NCBI RefSeq assembly: GCF_008761635.1
Contig: NZ_CP044344.1
Coordinates: 3,162,001-3,226,000 of the forward strand
DNA: 64,000 nt
Origin: Nocardioides cynanchi
Lineage (GTDB): Bacteria > Actinomycetota > Actinomycetes > Propionibacteriales > Nocardioidaceae
Direction of reading: 5' to 3'
Shown: piece by piece, positions 42,764 to 52,553 of the stretch
Layout of the letters: every line of letters begins with the position of its first letter
How positions within the stretch are numbered: position 1 is the first letter of the stretch
Made by a program: the position numbers and the translations under genes
The notes under the pieces: model-generated
What the model saw: only the letters and a program-made list of their open reading frames with translations
Databases searched by the model: none
What the model was told of the DNA's origin: nothing

Positions 42764-43255
42764 TCAGATCGAGGAGGTCTCCGCCGGCCGCGCCGACACC
42801 AGCTCGTCGTCGCGGTCGGCGGCGTAGGCGTAGTTGAGCTTGTGCCGTGAGATGTAGATGAACGACTCGGTCGACCGCACGCCGTCGACGGCCCGCAACC
42901 GCTCGACCACGCGGAGGAGGTCGTTGTTGTCGGTGCAGACCAGCTCGACCAGCAGGTCGAAGCTGCCCGCGCTGATCACGACGTACGTCGTCTCCGGCCA
43001 GGTCGAGACCAGCTCGGCGATCCGGTTGAGGTCGTTGCCGGCCTGGATCCCGATCAGCGCCATCACGCCGAACCCCATGTTGCCGGGGTCGGTCAGCCCG
43101 ATGATCTGGAGGATTCCGGAGGAGGTGAGCGACTGGATCCGTGACCGGACCGCCGACTCCGAGATCCCCAGCTCGCGCGCGATCACGGTGTTCGGGCAGC
43201 GCCCGTCCTTTTGGAGGAGCGAGATGATCTGCTGCGAAATCCGGTCGATCTCCAT
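42764..43255 (-). CDS. Lrp/AsnC-family transcriptional regulator
   Basis: The 163-residue protein has an N-terminal helix-turn-helix (DRISQQIISLLQKDGRCPNTVIARELGISESAVRSRIQSL) and a RAM (AsnC) ligand domain. GGGAGAACG lies before the ATG at 43255. It is divergent from the polyamine-type transport operon and probably controls it in response to an amino acid or amine. Confidence 0.9.
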   Translation of the reverse strand: MEIDRISQQIISLLQKDGRCPNTVIARELGISESAVRSRIQSLTSSGILQIIGLTDPGNMGFGVMALIGIQAGNDLNRIAELVSTWPETTYVVISAGSFDLLVELVCTDNNDLLRVVERLRAVDGVRSTESFIYISRHKLNYAYAADRDDELVSARPAETSSI

Positions 43256-43446
43256 GCGATATTCGTTCTCCCGGGGAGGTTTGGAACCGAACTTCGGGGA
43301 TTGACCCAAGATATGGTGCGAGGTACGTTTGCGCAACGCAGTGGGCCGGGCCGCTTCGTGGGGGGTACGACGCGGGGGCGCTCGTCTTTGAAAGCAGGGC
43401 GGGCGCGTGCCCCCGTCCATGCACGTGCTGGCGGGAGACATCTGGC

Positions 43447-44589
43447 GTGAGCTCCGACGGGCCCGAGTCGATCTTCGACGTGGAGTTCCGCGCGGTCACC
43501 AAGAGGTTCGGTGACCTGACCGCGGTCAACGCCGTGTCCCTGCGGGTGCACCAGGGCGAGTTCCTCTCGCTGCTCGGCCCGTCCGGCTGCGGGAAGACCA
43601 CCTCGCTGCGGATGATCGCCGGCTTCGAGCAGCCCGACGAGGGCGAGATCCTGATCGGTGGCGTCGACGCGGTCGGCACTCCGCCGTACAAGCGCAACGT
43701 GAACACGGTCTTCCAGCAGTACGCGCTGTTCCCGCACATGACGATCCTCGACAACGTCGCCTACGGGCTGAAGCAGAAGGGCATCGGCAAGACCGAGCGC
43801 TACGGCCAGGCCCGCGAGGCGCTCGAGCTCGTGCAGCTGACCGGCCGCGAGAAGCACAAGCCGACGATGCTCTCCGGGGGCCAGCAGCAGCGGGTCGCTC
43901 TGGCCCGGGCCCTGGTCAACCGGCCCCGGGTGCTCCTGCTCGACGAGCCGCTCGGCGCCCTCGACCTCAAGCTCCGTAAGGAGATGCAGATCGAGCTGAC
44001 CCGGATCCAGCAGCAGGTCGGGATCACCTTCATCTACGTCACCCACGACCAGGGCGAGGCGCTGTCGATGTCGGACCGGATCGCGGTCATGTCGAACGGC
44101 GTCATCGAGCAGCTCGACACCCCCAGCGAGATCTACGACCGGCCGCTGACCGCCTTCGTGGCCGACTTCATCGGCGAGATGAACTTCCTCGAGGGCGACA
44201 TCACGGCCACCTCGGCCGGTGAGTTCGACCTGGTGACGTCGACCGGGGTGGTGGTGCGCGGCCGCGGAGACGCCACCAACCGCACGCGCGCCCGGATCGG
44301 GATCCGCCCGGCCCGCCTGAGCATCGTCGCCGGGCAGGCGACCGGCTCGGCCAACACCGCCAAGGCGGTCGTCGACTCGAAGATGTATCTCGGGGACGAG
44401 GTCCAGGTGGTCGCCACCCTCGACGGCGGCACCCGGATGCTCATCCGTGAACAACGCGCCGGCACCGACGACTCGCACGACGCGATCCGTCCCGGCGACC
44501 CGATCACCATCCAGTGGGAGCGGACCGCTCCGGTCCTGCTGGCCGAATCCCCGGACCAGGCCCCGACCGAAGGTGACAGCCATGAGTGA
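43447..44589 (+). CDS. Polyamine-type ABC transporter ATP-binding protein
   Basis: The 380-residue subunit has Walker [10 protein letters not shown], signature LSGGQQQR, Walker [12 protein letters not shown] and the H-loop [14 protein letters not shown]-terminal TOBE domain ([12 protein letters not shown]) marks the PotA/spermidine-putrescine branch. GTG at 43447 starts the operon, and the last eight bases overlap the binding-protein gene. Confidence 0.92.
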   Translation: MSSDGPESIFDVEFRAVTKRFGDLTAVNAVSLRVHQGEFLSLLGPSGCGKTTSLRMIAGFEQPDEGEILIGGVDAVGTPPYKRNVNTVFQQYALFPHMTILDNVAYGLKQKGIGKTERYGQAREALELVQLTGREKHKPTMLSGGQQQRVALARALVNRPRVLLLDEPLGALDLKLRKEMQIELTRIQQQVGITFIYVTHDQGEALSMSDRIAVMSNGVIEQLDTPSEIYDRPLTAFVADFIGEMNFLEGDITATSAGEFDLVTSTGVVVRGRGDATNRTRARIGIRPARLSIVAGQATGSANTAKAVVDSKMYLGDEVQVVATLDGGTRMLIREQRAGTDDSHDAIRPGDPITIQWERTAPVLLAESPDQAPTEGDSHE

Positions 44590-45817
44590 CCAGCCCGAGC
44601 AGCTCAACATCCTTGCGCCCATCGAGACCAAGTCGAAGATGGACGCTCTGCACCGCACCGTGGAGCGCGCGGCCGGCCATCCGATGTCGCGCCGCTCGGC
44701 GCTCGGGCTCGGCGGCCTGATGCTGCTCTCGGCCTGCGGCAGCACTTCCACGGGCCAGACCAACCCGGGCAGTGGCACCTCCACCGGCGCCGGCGGGCTG
44801 GCCGGAAGGCCCCTGGAGAACCATCTCGAGATCTTCAACTGGTCGGAGTACGACGACCCGTCGACGTACAAGAAGTTCATGGCGCTGCCCGACGAGTCGA
44901 AGGCCGGGCTGAAGATCCACGAGACGTACTACTCCTCCAACGACGAGCTGCTGGCCAAGCTCAACGCCGGCGGTACGACGTACGACATCATCGCGCCCAG
45001 CCAGAACGCCGTCGCGCAGCTGATCCAGGAGAACAAGCTGCTGGCGATGGACCCGACCCTGATCCCGAACCTGAAGAACCTCGACCCCTCGTTCCTCAAG
45101 GCGTCGTACGACCCGACCGGGCAGTACCACGTGATCAAGGACTACGGCATCACGATGATCTACTACAACAACCAGGTGATCACCGAGAAGCCGCAGACCA
45201 TGCACGACTTCTACGCCCTGCTTCCGAAGTACGTGAGCAAGGGCCGCACCAACCTGCTCGACGGCGCCGAGGAAGTCGTCCCGCTGGCCCTGATGGCGCT
45301 GGGCCTCGACCCCAACACCAGCAGCAAGTCCGACTTCGATGCCGTCACGAAGTACCTGATGTCGTTCCGCAAGGGCGTCACCACGATCTCCTCGTCCTCC
45401 TACATCGACGACGCGATCGCCGGGAAGATCATCCTGGGCCAGGGCTGGAACGGCGACGTCCGCCGGATCGTGCAGGGCCGGAAGAAGCAGGGCGACATCA
45501 CCGCGGTGCTGCTGCACGACACGTCGGAGATCTGGTCCGACAACTGGTGCATCCCCTCGACCGCGCCGCACCCGGTGGCCGCGCACGCGTGGATCAACTG
45601 GCTGTGCACCCCGTCGACCGCGGTCACGGAGATGGAGTACCACAACTACGGCATCCCGATCCCGGCGGCGCTCTCGCAGCTGCCGGCGTCGCTGGCCAAG
45701 GACCCGCTGTTCAACGTGCCCACGAGCTACACCGACAACTACAAGTACATCCTCAACGTGAGCCCGCAGGTGGTGCAGGAGCGGACCAAGATCTACACCC
45801 AGTTCCGCGCGGGCTGA
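44582..45817 (+). CDS. Polyamine-type ABC transporter substrate-binding lipoprotein
   Basis: The 411-residue protein has a long N-terminus followed by SRRSALGLGGLMLLSAC, a twin-arginine-style signal with a lipobox Cys. The mature part is a PotD-like binding protein: NHLEIFNWSEYDDPSTYKKF, then GGTTYDIIAPSQNAVAQL and KDYGITMIYYNNQVI. It captures putrescine, spermidine or a related amine outside the membrane. Translation is coupled to both neighbours. Confidence 0.9.
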   Translation: MSDQPEQLNILAPIETKSKMDALHRTVERAAGHPMSRRSALGLGGLMLLSACGSTSTGQTNPGSGTSTGAGGLAGRPLENHLEIFNWSEYDDPSTYKKFMALPDESKAGLKIHETYYSSNDELLAKLNAGGTTYDIIAPSQNAVAQLIQENKLLAMDPTLIPNLKNLDPSFLKASYDPTGQYHVIKDYGITMIYYNNQVITEKPQTMHDFYALLPKYVSKGRTNLLDGAEEVVPLALMALGLDPNTSSKSDFDAVTKYLMSFRKGVTTISSSSYIDDAIAGKIILGQGWNGDVRRIVQGRKKQGDITAVLLHDTSEIWSDNWCIPSTAPHPVAAHAWINWLCTPSTAVTEMEYHNYGIPIPAALSQLPASLAKDPLFNVPTSYTDNYKYILNVSPQVVQERTKIYTQFRAG

Positions 45818-46722
45818 TGGCGTCGGCCCAGGACGTGCTCGGGCCGGGGCCCGGCCCCGAGACCGGGTCCCGTCGACCACGGCGGACCCGGCGGCGGTCG
45901 TTCAGCCCGCGCTACCCGGCCTGGCTGACGACGCCGTCGGTGCTCTACTACGCGATCTTCTTTCTGGGTCCGTTGGCGATCCTGGTCGCGTTCTCGCTGG
46001 CGACCCAGACCGGCTTCAACGCGATCTCCTACGGCTTCGACACCAGCCAGTACCACCTGGTCCTCGACTCGCTCTACCTCAAGATCTTCTGGCGCACGCT
46101 GGTGATGGCGGGGATCGGGTCGTTCCTGACGATGGTCGTCGGCTACCCGATCGCCTACTGGATGGCGCGCTATCTCACGACGTACAAGCTGCTGGCGCTC
46201 CTGCTCGTGCTGGTGCCCTTCTGGACGTCGTTCCTGATCCGCACCTACGCCCTGAAGATCATCCTGGACTCCCAAGGGCTGCTGGCGAAGTACACCGGCA
46301 TCGACATCATGTACACCAAGTACGCCGTCGGTGTGGGGCTGGTCTACAACTACCTCCCGCTGTTCATCATCCCGGTCTTCGCCTCGCTCGAGCGGATGGA
46401 CTGGTCGCTGGTCGAGGCGGCGACCGACCTCGGGGCCAAGCCCTTGAACGCGTTCCGCCAGATCACCCTGCGCCTCACCCTGCCCGGCGTCGTCACCGGT
46501 GCGCTGCTGGTGTTCATCCCGATGTCGGGGGAGTACATCATCCCGAACATCCTCAGCGGCGGTGGTTACCAGTTCGTCGGCAACGTGATCGGCGACCAGT
46601 TCTCCTCCGCGCAGAACCAGCCCTTCGGCTCCGCGATGTCGATCAGCCTGATGATCGCCCTGTCGGGCTTCGTCGCGCTCTACATCCTGTTCGCGACCAA
46701 GGAGGAGAGGTTCGGTGCCTAG
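45817..46722 (+). CDS. Polyamine-type ABC transporter permease (PotB-like)
   Basis: The 301-residue membrane protein has six helices and the EAA loop EAATDLGAKPLNAFRQITL, which contacts the ATPase. Its first 35 residues are basic and Pro/Arg-rich and should face the cytoplasm. The start codon overlaps the preceding stop (TGATG). Confidence 0.9.
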   Translation: MASAQDVLGPGPGPETGSRRPRRTRRRSFSPRYPAWLTTPSVLYYAIFFLGPLAILVAFSLATQTGFNAISYGFDTSQYHLVLDSLYLKIFWRTLVMAGIGSFLTMVVGYPIAYWMARYLTTYKLLALLLVLVPFWTSFLIRTYALKIILDSQGLLAKYTGIDIMYTKYAVGVGLVYNYLPLFIIPVFASLERMDWSLVEAATDLGAKPLNAFRQITLRLTLPGVVTGALLVFIPMSGEYIIPNILSGGGYQFVGNVIGDQFSSAQNQPFGSAMSISLMIALSGFVALYILFATKEERFGA

Positions 46723-47644
46723 ACCCCGCAGGATCCTGACCGCCAAGCGCGGCTTCACCCTCTGGGCGATGGCGGTCTTCGCCTTCCTCTACCTGCCGAT
46801 CGCGGTGATGGCGCTCTTCGCCTTCAACAAGCCGTCGCCCGCGGCGCTCGCCGACTTCCACGGCTCCAACGTCTGCGACATCCCGCCGTCCCAGCTGGGC
46901 AACCTGACCGTGTGGAACGGCTTCACCACCTGCTGGTTCAAGGTCGGGCTGCACGACCCGACGTACATCCCGGCGATCGAGACCAGTGCGAAGATCGCGG
47001 CCTCGGCGGCGATCGTCTCGACCCTGCTCGGGCTCGGAGCGGCGCTGGCCCTGGCCCGGATGCACAAGGTCGTGCGGGTGCCGTTCGACGCCCTGGTCTA
47101 CATGACGCTGGTCGTTCCCGAGATCGTGATCGCGGTGGCGTCGCTGATCTTCTTCGTCCAGCTGCCCCACTACGTCAGCTTCTTCCCACCGCTGGGTGCG
47201 TGGACCATCTTCTTCGGGCAGGTGGTCTTCGGCGCCTCGCTCGCGATGCTGATCATCCGGGCCAGGTTCGTCGGCATGGGCGACACCCTCGAGGAGGCCG
47301 GCTACGACCTCGGTTCGGGGCGCTTCTCGACCTTCCGGCAGGTCACCCTGCCGCGGCTGTTCCCGGCGATCATCGCGGCCACCCTGCTGTCGTTCACGTT
47401 CTCCTTCGACGACTACGTGCTCCCGGCCTTCACCAACGGCACCACCAACACCTGGCCGATCGTGCTCTACTCGGCGGTCCGCTTCGGGATCACGCCCGCC
47501 GTCAACGCCCTGGCCACGCTGATGCTGGCGGTCACCATCGTGGTGATCGCCGCGACCGGCCTTGTCCTGCGACGCGCGCGGACCCCGGCCGGGGTGGGGT
47601 CGGGGGAGTCGGACGGTGTCGGCGCCCAGCTCGGCCTCGGCTGA
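46715..47644 (+). CDS. Polyamine-type ABC transporter permease (PotC-like)
   Basis: The 309-residue membrane protein is the second permease, with the EAA loop EEAGYDLGSGRFSTFRQVTLP. GGAGGAG lies before GTG at 46715, inside the end of the first permease gene. A long periplasmic loop with two cysteines (NVCDIPPSQ and TTCWF) follows helix 1. Confidence 0.9.
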   Translation: MPRPRRILTAKRGFTLWAMAVFAFLYLPIAVMALFAFNKPSPAALADFHGSNVCDIPPSQLGNLTVWNGFTTCWFKVGLHDPTYIPAIETSAKIAASAAIVSTLLGLGAALALARMHKVVRVPFDALVYMTLVVPEIVIAVASLIFFVQLPHYVSFFPPLGAWTIFFGQVVFGASLAMLIIRARFVGMGDTLEEAGYDLGSGRFSTFRQVTLPRLFPAIIAATLLSFTFSFDDYVLPAFTNGTTNTWPIVLYSAVRFGITPAVNALATLMLAVTIVVIAATGLVLRRARTPAGVGSGESDGVGAQLGLG

Positions 47645-47718
47645 CCCGGTGCCCCGTTCCGTCGCGCCGCGACGGGCGATAGTTTCGTAGCAGCAAGCCC
47701 CGAGCCAGGAGATGTGTG

Positions 47719-49113
47719 ATGACCCAGACCCAGACCTCCCCGACCTACCAGATCCTCAACCCGGCGACGGGCGAGGTGGAGCAGACCTTCGAGACGGCGA
47801 CCGACGCCGAGGTGGAGGCAGCGCTCGCAGCCGCGCACACGGCGTACGACGCCTGGAAGGACGTCCCGATCGAGGAGCGGGCGGCGGTTGTCCACCGCGT
47901 GGCCGCGCTGTTCCGGGAGCGCCAGGACGAGCTCGGGGCGATCGCGACCAAGGAGATGGGCAAGCCGCTGAGCGAGGCCGTCGGCGAGGCGGACTTCTGC
48001 GGCGACATCTTCGACTACTTCGCCGACGAGGGCCCGACCCTGGCCGCCGACCAGCCGATCAAGACGTTCTCCGGTGGCAAGGCCGTCGTGCAGAAGCTGC
48101 CGATCGGCCCCCTGCTCGGGATCATGCCGTGGAACTACCCCTTCTACCAGATCGCCCGCTTCGCGGCGCCCAACCTGATGCTGGGCAACACGATCATCCT
48201 CAAGCACGCCGAGTCGGTGCCGGGCTCCGCCCTGGCCGTCGCCCAGCTGATGAAGGACGCCGGGGTGCCCGAGGGCGCCTACATCAACCTCTTCGCCTCG
48301 CACGAGCAGATCGAGACGATCATCGCCGACCCGCGGATCGCCGGGGTCTCGCTGACCGGCTCCGAGCGAGCGGGCGCGGTGGTCGCGGCGATCGCCGGCA
48401 AGAACCTCAAGAAGTGCGTGCTCGAGCTCGGCGGCTCCGACCCCTACGTGATCCTCGACACCGACGACGTGGCGGCCGCTGCCGACACTGCCTGGGAGAC
48501 CCGGATCAGCAACACCGGACAAGCCTGTAACTCCAACAAGCGGATGATCGTGATGGACGACGTCTTCGACGGCTTCGTGGCACGGCTGACCGAGCATGCC
48601 AAGGACCTGCGCCCCGGCGACCCGACCGCCGAGGAGGACGGCACGTTTGCGCCGCTCTCGTCGCGCCGGGCCGCCGAGACCCTGGCCGAGCAGGTGCAGG
48701 ACGCCGTCGACAAGGGCGCGACCCTGCACGCCGGCGGGGTGCTGGGCGACGGTCCCGCGGCGTACTACTCGCCGGCCGTGCTCACCGGGATCACCCCGGA
48801 GATGCGCGCCTATCGCGAGGAGCTGTTCGGCCCGGTCGCGGTGGTCTACAAGGTGTCCTCCGACGACGAGGCGCTGGCCCTGGCCAACGACACGCAGTAC
48901 GGCCTCGGCGGTGCGGTCTTCAGCACCGACCCGGACCGCGCGGCCAGGATCGCCCAGCGACTCGAGGTCGGGATGTCCAACGTGAACACCCCTGCGGGCG
49001 AGGGTGCCGAGGTGCCGTTCGGCGGCGTGAAGCGCAGCGGCTTCGGCCGCGAGCTCGGCCCGCTCGGGATGGACGAGTTCGTCAACAAGCGGATGTTCTA
49101 CGTCGCGGACTGA
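47719..49113 (+). CDS. NAD(P)-dependent aldehyde dehydrogenase (succinate-semialdehyde type)
   Basis: The 464-residue enzyme has the active-site Glu in ELGGSDPYVI and catalytic Cys in NTGQACNSNKR, with PWNYPFYQIARF in the substrate region, as in GabD-like succinate-semialdehyde dehydrogenases. Placed after the amine transporter it would finish breakdown of putrescine through 4-aminobutyrate. AGGAG lies at good spacing before the ATG at 47719. Confidence 0.9.
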   Translation: MTQTQTSPTYQILNPATGEVEQTFETATDAEVEAALAAAHTAYDAWKDVPIEERAAVVHRVAALFRERQDELGAIATKEMGKPLSEAVGEADFCGDIFDYFADEGPTLAADQPIKTFSGGKAVVQKLPIGPLLGIMPWNYPFYQIARFAAPNLMLGNTIILKHAESVPGSALAVAQLMKDAGVPEGAYINLFASHEQIETIIADPRIAGVSLTGSERAGAVVAAIAGKNLKKCVLELGGSDPYVILDTDDVAAAADTAWETRISNTGQACNSNKRMIVMDDVFDGFVARLTEHAKDLRPGDPTAEEDGTFAPLSSRRAAETLAEQVQDAVDKGATLHAGGVLGDGPAAYYSPAVLTGITPEMRAYREELFGPVAVVYKVSSDDEALALANDTQYGLGGAVFSTDPDRAARIAQRLEVGMSNVNTPAGEGAEVPFGGVKRSGFGRELGPLGMDEFVNKRMFYVAD

Positions 49114-49137
49114 CCGAGGCTGCCGGGCCTGACCCCG

Positions 49138-49521
49138 TCAGGCCAAGGCGTCGGCGAACTCGCAGAAGGCGTCGTAGGCGCGCGGGCCGTGGATGGTGGC
49201 GGGGCCGCCCTTCATCAGGAAGGTGACGCCGATCGCCTCGGCGGCCTCCTGCTTGCTGGCGCCGGCCTTGGCGGCTGCCTGGGCGTGCGAGGCGATGCAC
49301 CCGTCGCAGCCCTCGACCACGCCGATCGCCAGGGCGATCAGCTCCTTGGTGCGGGCGTCCAGGGCGCCGGGTGCGAAGGCCGCCTGGTGCAGCGCGCCGA
49401 AACCGAGGTAGACGTCCGGCACCGCGCGGCGCAGCTCGCGGTGCAGAGGGTTGAGCTCGTGCAGTACGTCCTTGCCGTGCCCGTGGCCCTGCGTGCTGGT
49501 GGGGGTGGCGGTGACGGTCAT
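49138..49521 (-). CDS. Carboxymuconolactone decarboxylase/AhpD-like protein
   Basis: The 127-residue protein carries the AhpD redox motif EGCDGCIASHAQAA (ExxxCxxCxxxH) and so is likely a thiol peroxidase-type or disulfide-handling protein rather than a true decarboxylase. The N-terminus has a GHGHGK segment. Two ATACCC-N4-GGGTAT palindromes lie upstream, which suggests control by a CsoR/CstR-like sensor of copper or sulfane sulfur. Confidence 0.88.
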   Translation of the reverse strand: MTVTATPTSTQGHGHGKDVLHELNPLHRELRRAVPDVYLGFGALHQAAFAPGALDARTKELIALAIGVVEGCDGCIASHAQAAAKAGASKQEAAEAIGVTFLMKGGPATIHGPRAYDAFCEFADALA

Positions 49522-49559
49522 CGTGTCTCCTCGGTGCGGTGTCTCGCGGATCTGCTTTG

Positions 49560-49575
49560 ATACCCCGACGGGTAT
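49560..49575. promoter_or_regulatory. CsoR/CstR-like operator 1
   Basis: ATACCC-CGAC-GGGTAT is a perfect inverted repeat in the form bound by CsoR-family repressors. It lies 38 bases upstream of the AhpD-like gene. Confidence 0.75.
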
Positions 49576-49594
49576 TCCACCAACTCTAGCGCAT

Positions 49595-49610
49595 ATACCC
49601 CTCTGGGTAT
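49595..49610. promoter_or_regulatory. CsoR/CstR-like operator 2
   Basis: ATACCC-CTCT-GGGTAT repeats operator 1 with a different spacer, 35 bases away, and lies 32 bases before the divergent metallo-beta-lactamase-fold gene. It may control both directions. Confidence 0.75.
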
Positions 49611-49642
49611 GGCGGCGGCCACGATCCGCCTAGCCTGAGGCG

Positions 49643-50335
49643 ATGCGGATCGACGACGTACGCCGGCTCGACCTCGGCTCGTTCGTGCGCCCGGCCGAGG
49701 AGACCGGGACGGGTCGGCCGGGGGTCGAGGCGGTCTACGGGTACGTCGTCCGGACGTCGGCCGGCGTGCTGCTGCTCGACACCGGCCTGGGACAGGCGGA
49801 CGACGAGACGGAGGCGTGGTACCGCCCGCGGCGGGTCTCGATCGACGACGCGCTCGCCACGGCGGGGCTGGCGACCGGCGACGTCGGCCTGGTGGTCAAC
49901 TGTCACCTGCACTTCGACCACATCGGGGCCAACCCGCGGTTCGCGGGCCGGCCGCTGTTCTGCCAACGTCGCGAGCTGGAGACCGCGCGGGCGGGCGACT
50001 ACACGCTCCCCGGGCTGGTCGACTTCGCGGGTGCGTCCTACGAGCTGCTCGACGGGGAGGCGGAGGTCGCGTCCGGCGTGCTGGTGATCCCCACCCCGGG
50101 TCACGTCGACGGGCACCAGTCGGTGGTGGTGGTGTGCGACGACGGCTCGGTGGTGCTCGCCGGCCAGGCCCACGACACGGCGTCCCAGTGGTCGGCGGAC
50201 GTGCTCGCCGCACGGGCCGGCGCCCTCGGGCACCGGCCGCCGCTGCCCGAGCCGAGCCCGTGGCTGGTGCGGATCCTGGAGCTCGACCCGCGCCGCGTAG
50301 TCTTCGCCCACGACGCGGCCGTCTGGTTCCCCTGA
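49643..50335 (+). CDS. Metallo-beta-lactamase-fold hydrolase
   Basis: The 230-residue protein has the binuclear metal motif CHLHFDHIGAN (HxHxDH), a later TPGHVDGHQS and the bridging AHD at the end. It resembles the lactonase-like branch (AHL lactonase type) by size. The shared CsoR-like palindromes suggest a link with sulfur or copper stress instead, for example thiol or persulfide handling. The substrate is unknown. Confidence 0.83.
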   Translation: MRIDDVRRLDLGSFVRPAEETGTGRPGVEAVYGYVVRTSAGVLLLDTGLGQADDETEAWYRPRRVSIDDALATAGLATGDVGLVVNCHLHFDHIGANPRFAGRPLFCQRRELETARAGDYTLPGLVDFAGASYELLDGEAEVASGVLVIPTPGHVDGHQSVVVVCDDGSVVLAGQAHDTASQWSADVLAARAGALGHRPPLPEPSPWLVRILELDPRRVVFAHDAAVWFP

Positions 50336-50342
50336 GTCGGGG

Positions 50343-51119
50343 CTAGGTGCTCGACCGCCCCGGCAGGGGTGGCCACCGGCGCGAGCGGGCCAGCCGTTCG
50401 GCGCGCTGCCTCCGGGTCGCCGGCGGCCGCGGTGGCACGACTCCGTCGACCTCGACGGCGGTACCGGCACGAGTGCCGGTCGAGTCGCGCGACGTCCAGG
50501 CCAGGCGGACCCGACGACCGCCCGGGCCCGGGGGTGACATCTCAGCCCGGGTCACGTGCACCTCGAGCCCCGACTCGTTCAGCGCCTCGGCCGCCAGCAG
50601 TCCGAACGCAGCCTCGTGCACCTCGTCGGGCAACCCGGAGTCGGGCAGGTCGGCCAGGAAGTCGCGGACCGGGCTCCGCGGGCTGAACGCGCCGAGCGGG
50701 CCGACCTCGCCGAAGAGCAGCTGCCGGACCGCGAGGCGGAGCATCTCGTCGGAGGTGTGGGTGCCGGTCGAGGTGCTGAACGAGCCACCGCGTACCGCGT
50801 GCCCGAAGGTCTGCTCGGGACGGCGCTCGAACACGATCACCAGCTCTGCCCCGTCGTCGGCGCCGGTGCGCTCCACCGACACCACCCGGCCGGTCAGGGA
50901 CCGGCCCGACCAGGTCAGCCGCCTGCCGGGGTTGTTGAAAGTGGTCGGCCGCAGCCCCTCGATCGCGGTGGCGACCTCCTCCGACGCCGGTCGGGCCATG
51001 AGGGTCAGCCGCACGTGGGACTCGACGGGCGTGGTGGTCCGGAAGACGACGTTCCCGAGCTTGACCCACACCGCCGCTTTGTCGGCGGCCGGCGCCGCGG
51101 CGTCGATCACGAGGGTCAT
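50343..51119 (-). CDS. Hypothetical protein
   Basis: The 258-residue protein has no signal peptide or membrane helix. It is well conserved in composition with its surroundings: a beta-rich N-terminal half (VWVKLGNVVFRTTTPVESHVRLTLMARP) and a C-terminal tail rich in Arg and Pro. I recognise no family. It is convergent with the metallo-beta-lactamase-fold gene. Confidence 0.6.
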   Translation of the reverse strand: MTLVIDAAAPAADKAAVWVKLGNVVFRTTTPVESHVRLTLMARPASEEVATAIEGLRPTTFNNPGRRLTWSGRSLTGRVVSVERTGADDGAELVIVFERRPEQTFGHAVRGGSFSTSTGTHTSDEMLRLAVRQLLFGEVGPLGAFSPRSPVRDFLADLPDSGLPDEVHEAAFGLLAAEALNESGLEVHVTRAEMSPPGPGGRRVRLAWTSRDSTGTRAGTAVEVDGVVPPRPPATRRQRAERLARSRRWPPLPGRSST

Positions 51120-51164
51120 GGGGTCATTGTGCTGCCGCCGGGGCCGGGCCGCCCCGGCGACCGG

Positions 51165-51794
51165 TCAGCGGGTCTCGCCGCTGACCTCACCGGTCACCTC
51201 GCGGGCCCAGGCAGCGTGCTCGCGACGCGCCCAGCGCAGCGGCACCCGCCCGGTCCGGATCCCGGTCAGCGCGTCCGGGTCGCGCAGTGCCATGCCGATG
51301 TGACCGACCACGAGCAGGCCGACGGCCAGGGCGAACCAGTCGTGCACGAAGGTCGCGCCGCTGCGCCACGCCAGCGGGGTGAGGCGGGTGAGGTACATGA
51401 CCGAGCCAGAGAGCAGCAGCACCCCGATCGAGCCGGCCGACAGCGACGCGTTCAGCTTCTGGCCGGCGTTGAACTTGCCGACCTCGATCCGCCCGTCCCG
51501 CCGGGTCCGGGACCGCAGCCACGCCCAGTCGCGGGAGGTGAAGCGGTTCAGCCGCCCGGCGTCGTCGCGGTAGGACCGGCTGGCGATGCCCGCCAGCAGC
51601 GGCACCGGCAGCGCGAGCCCCGACCAGAGGTGGGTCTGCTCGACCAGGTAGCGATGGCCCACGAGCACCGCGAGGGAGCCGTTGTAGAGCACCGCCGCGG
51701 TGAGGATGCAGACGATCATGAACAGGCCGGTCAGGCCGTGCACCCAGCGCACCGGCAGCGAGAACCGGTCGAGGTCACCCTCAGGTGCGCTCAT
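51165..51794 (-). CDS. Cytochrome b/b561-type membrane protein
   Basis: The 209-residue protein has four helices with His residues in the positions of haem ligands (VRWVHGLTGLFM, EQTHLWSGLALPV and FVHDWFALAVGLLVVGHIGMAL). It is the probable haem partner of the molybdopterin oxidoreductase encoded just upstream, whose gene it overlaps by 14 bases. Together they could form a YedYZ-like quinone-linked enzyme. Confidence 0.82.
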   Translation of the reverse strand: MSAPEGDLDRFSLPVRWVHGLTGLFMIVCILTAAVLYNGSLAVLVGHRYLVEQTHLWSGLALPVPLLAGIASRSYRDDAGRLNRFTSRDWAWLRSRTRRDGRIEVGKFNAGQKLNASLSAGSIGVLLLSGSVMYLTRLTPLAWRSGATFVHDWFALAVGLLVVGHIGMALRDPDALTGIRTGRVPLRWARREHAAWAREVTGEVSGETR

Positions 51795-52509
51795 CGATGC
51801 TCCGGCCGTTCGAGGCACCGACGAACCCGTCGACGTCGTACCCGCGGTGCTCCCAGTAGCCCTCGATCACGTGGTCGGTCACGTCGATGCCGGAGAGCCA
51901 CTTGATGCTCTTGTAGCCGTACATCGGCGCGATGTAGAGCCGCACCGGACCGCCGTGGTCGTGACTGACAGGGCCCCCGAGCATCGACAGGGCGACGATG
52001 CAGTCGGTGAGCCGGGCCTGGTCGAGGGTCAGGCTCTCGGTGTAGGTGCCGTCGAAGGACAGCAGCCGCACCGCCTGCCCGGTCGGCTTCACGCCGGCCC
52101 GGTCGAGGACCGTCGAGAGCCGCACGCCGCTCCAGTGCACCTGCGGCACCCGCCACCCGGTGACGCACTGGAAGTCGCGAACGAGCTCGGTCTGCGGCAG
52201 CGCCCGCAGGTCGTCGAGGGTCAGCGTCAGCGGGCGGTCGACCAGGCCGCCGACGTCGAGGCGGTACGACGTGCCGTCACGGGTGGGCACCCCGCCGGTG
52301 ACCGAGTAGTAGCGGAAGGTGTCGCCGACCGGGAGCAAGGAGGTCAGTCCGGTCGGGTCGCGGAGCTGGACCGGAGCCAGGGCCGAGGAGAGCGCGCTCT
52401 GGGCGCGGGTGCCGGTGACGATGCCGAGAGCGCCGAGGCCGAGCAGCCCCAGGGCGAGCCGCCGGCCGACCGGGGCCCCACCGTCCGCACCGTCTGCTGG
52501 CCGGCTCAT
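51781..52509 (-). CDS. Molybdopterin-dependent oxidoreductase (sulfite-oxidase fold)
   Basis: The 242-residue protein has the Moco-binding Cys in RDFQCVTGW and the later MYGYKSIKWLSGI segment, typical of the sulfite-oxidase/MsrP family. A twin-Arg signal (GRRLALGLLGLGALG) suggests Tat export. With the cytochrome b partner it may reduce oxidised methionine or a related substrate outside the cell. Confidence 0.87.
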   Translation of the reverse strand: MSRPADGADGGAPVGRRLALGLLGLGALGIVTGTRAQSALSSALAPVQLRDPTGLTSLLPVGDTFRYYSVTGGVPTRDGTSYRLDVGGLVDRPLTLTLDDLRALPQTELVRDFQCVTGWRVPQVHWSGVRLSTVLDRAGVKPTGQAVRLLSFDGTYTESLTLDQARLTDCIVALSMLGGPVSHDHGGPVRLYIAPMYGYKSIKWLSGIDVTDHVIEGYWEHRGYDVDGFVGASNGRSIDERT

Positions 52510-52553
52510 GCAGCCACGGTAGCCGTCGGTCTCAACCGGGTAGGTTGGCGCGC

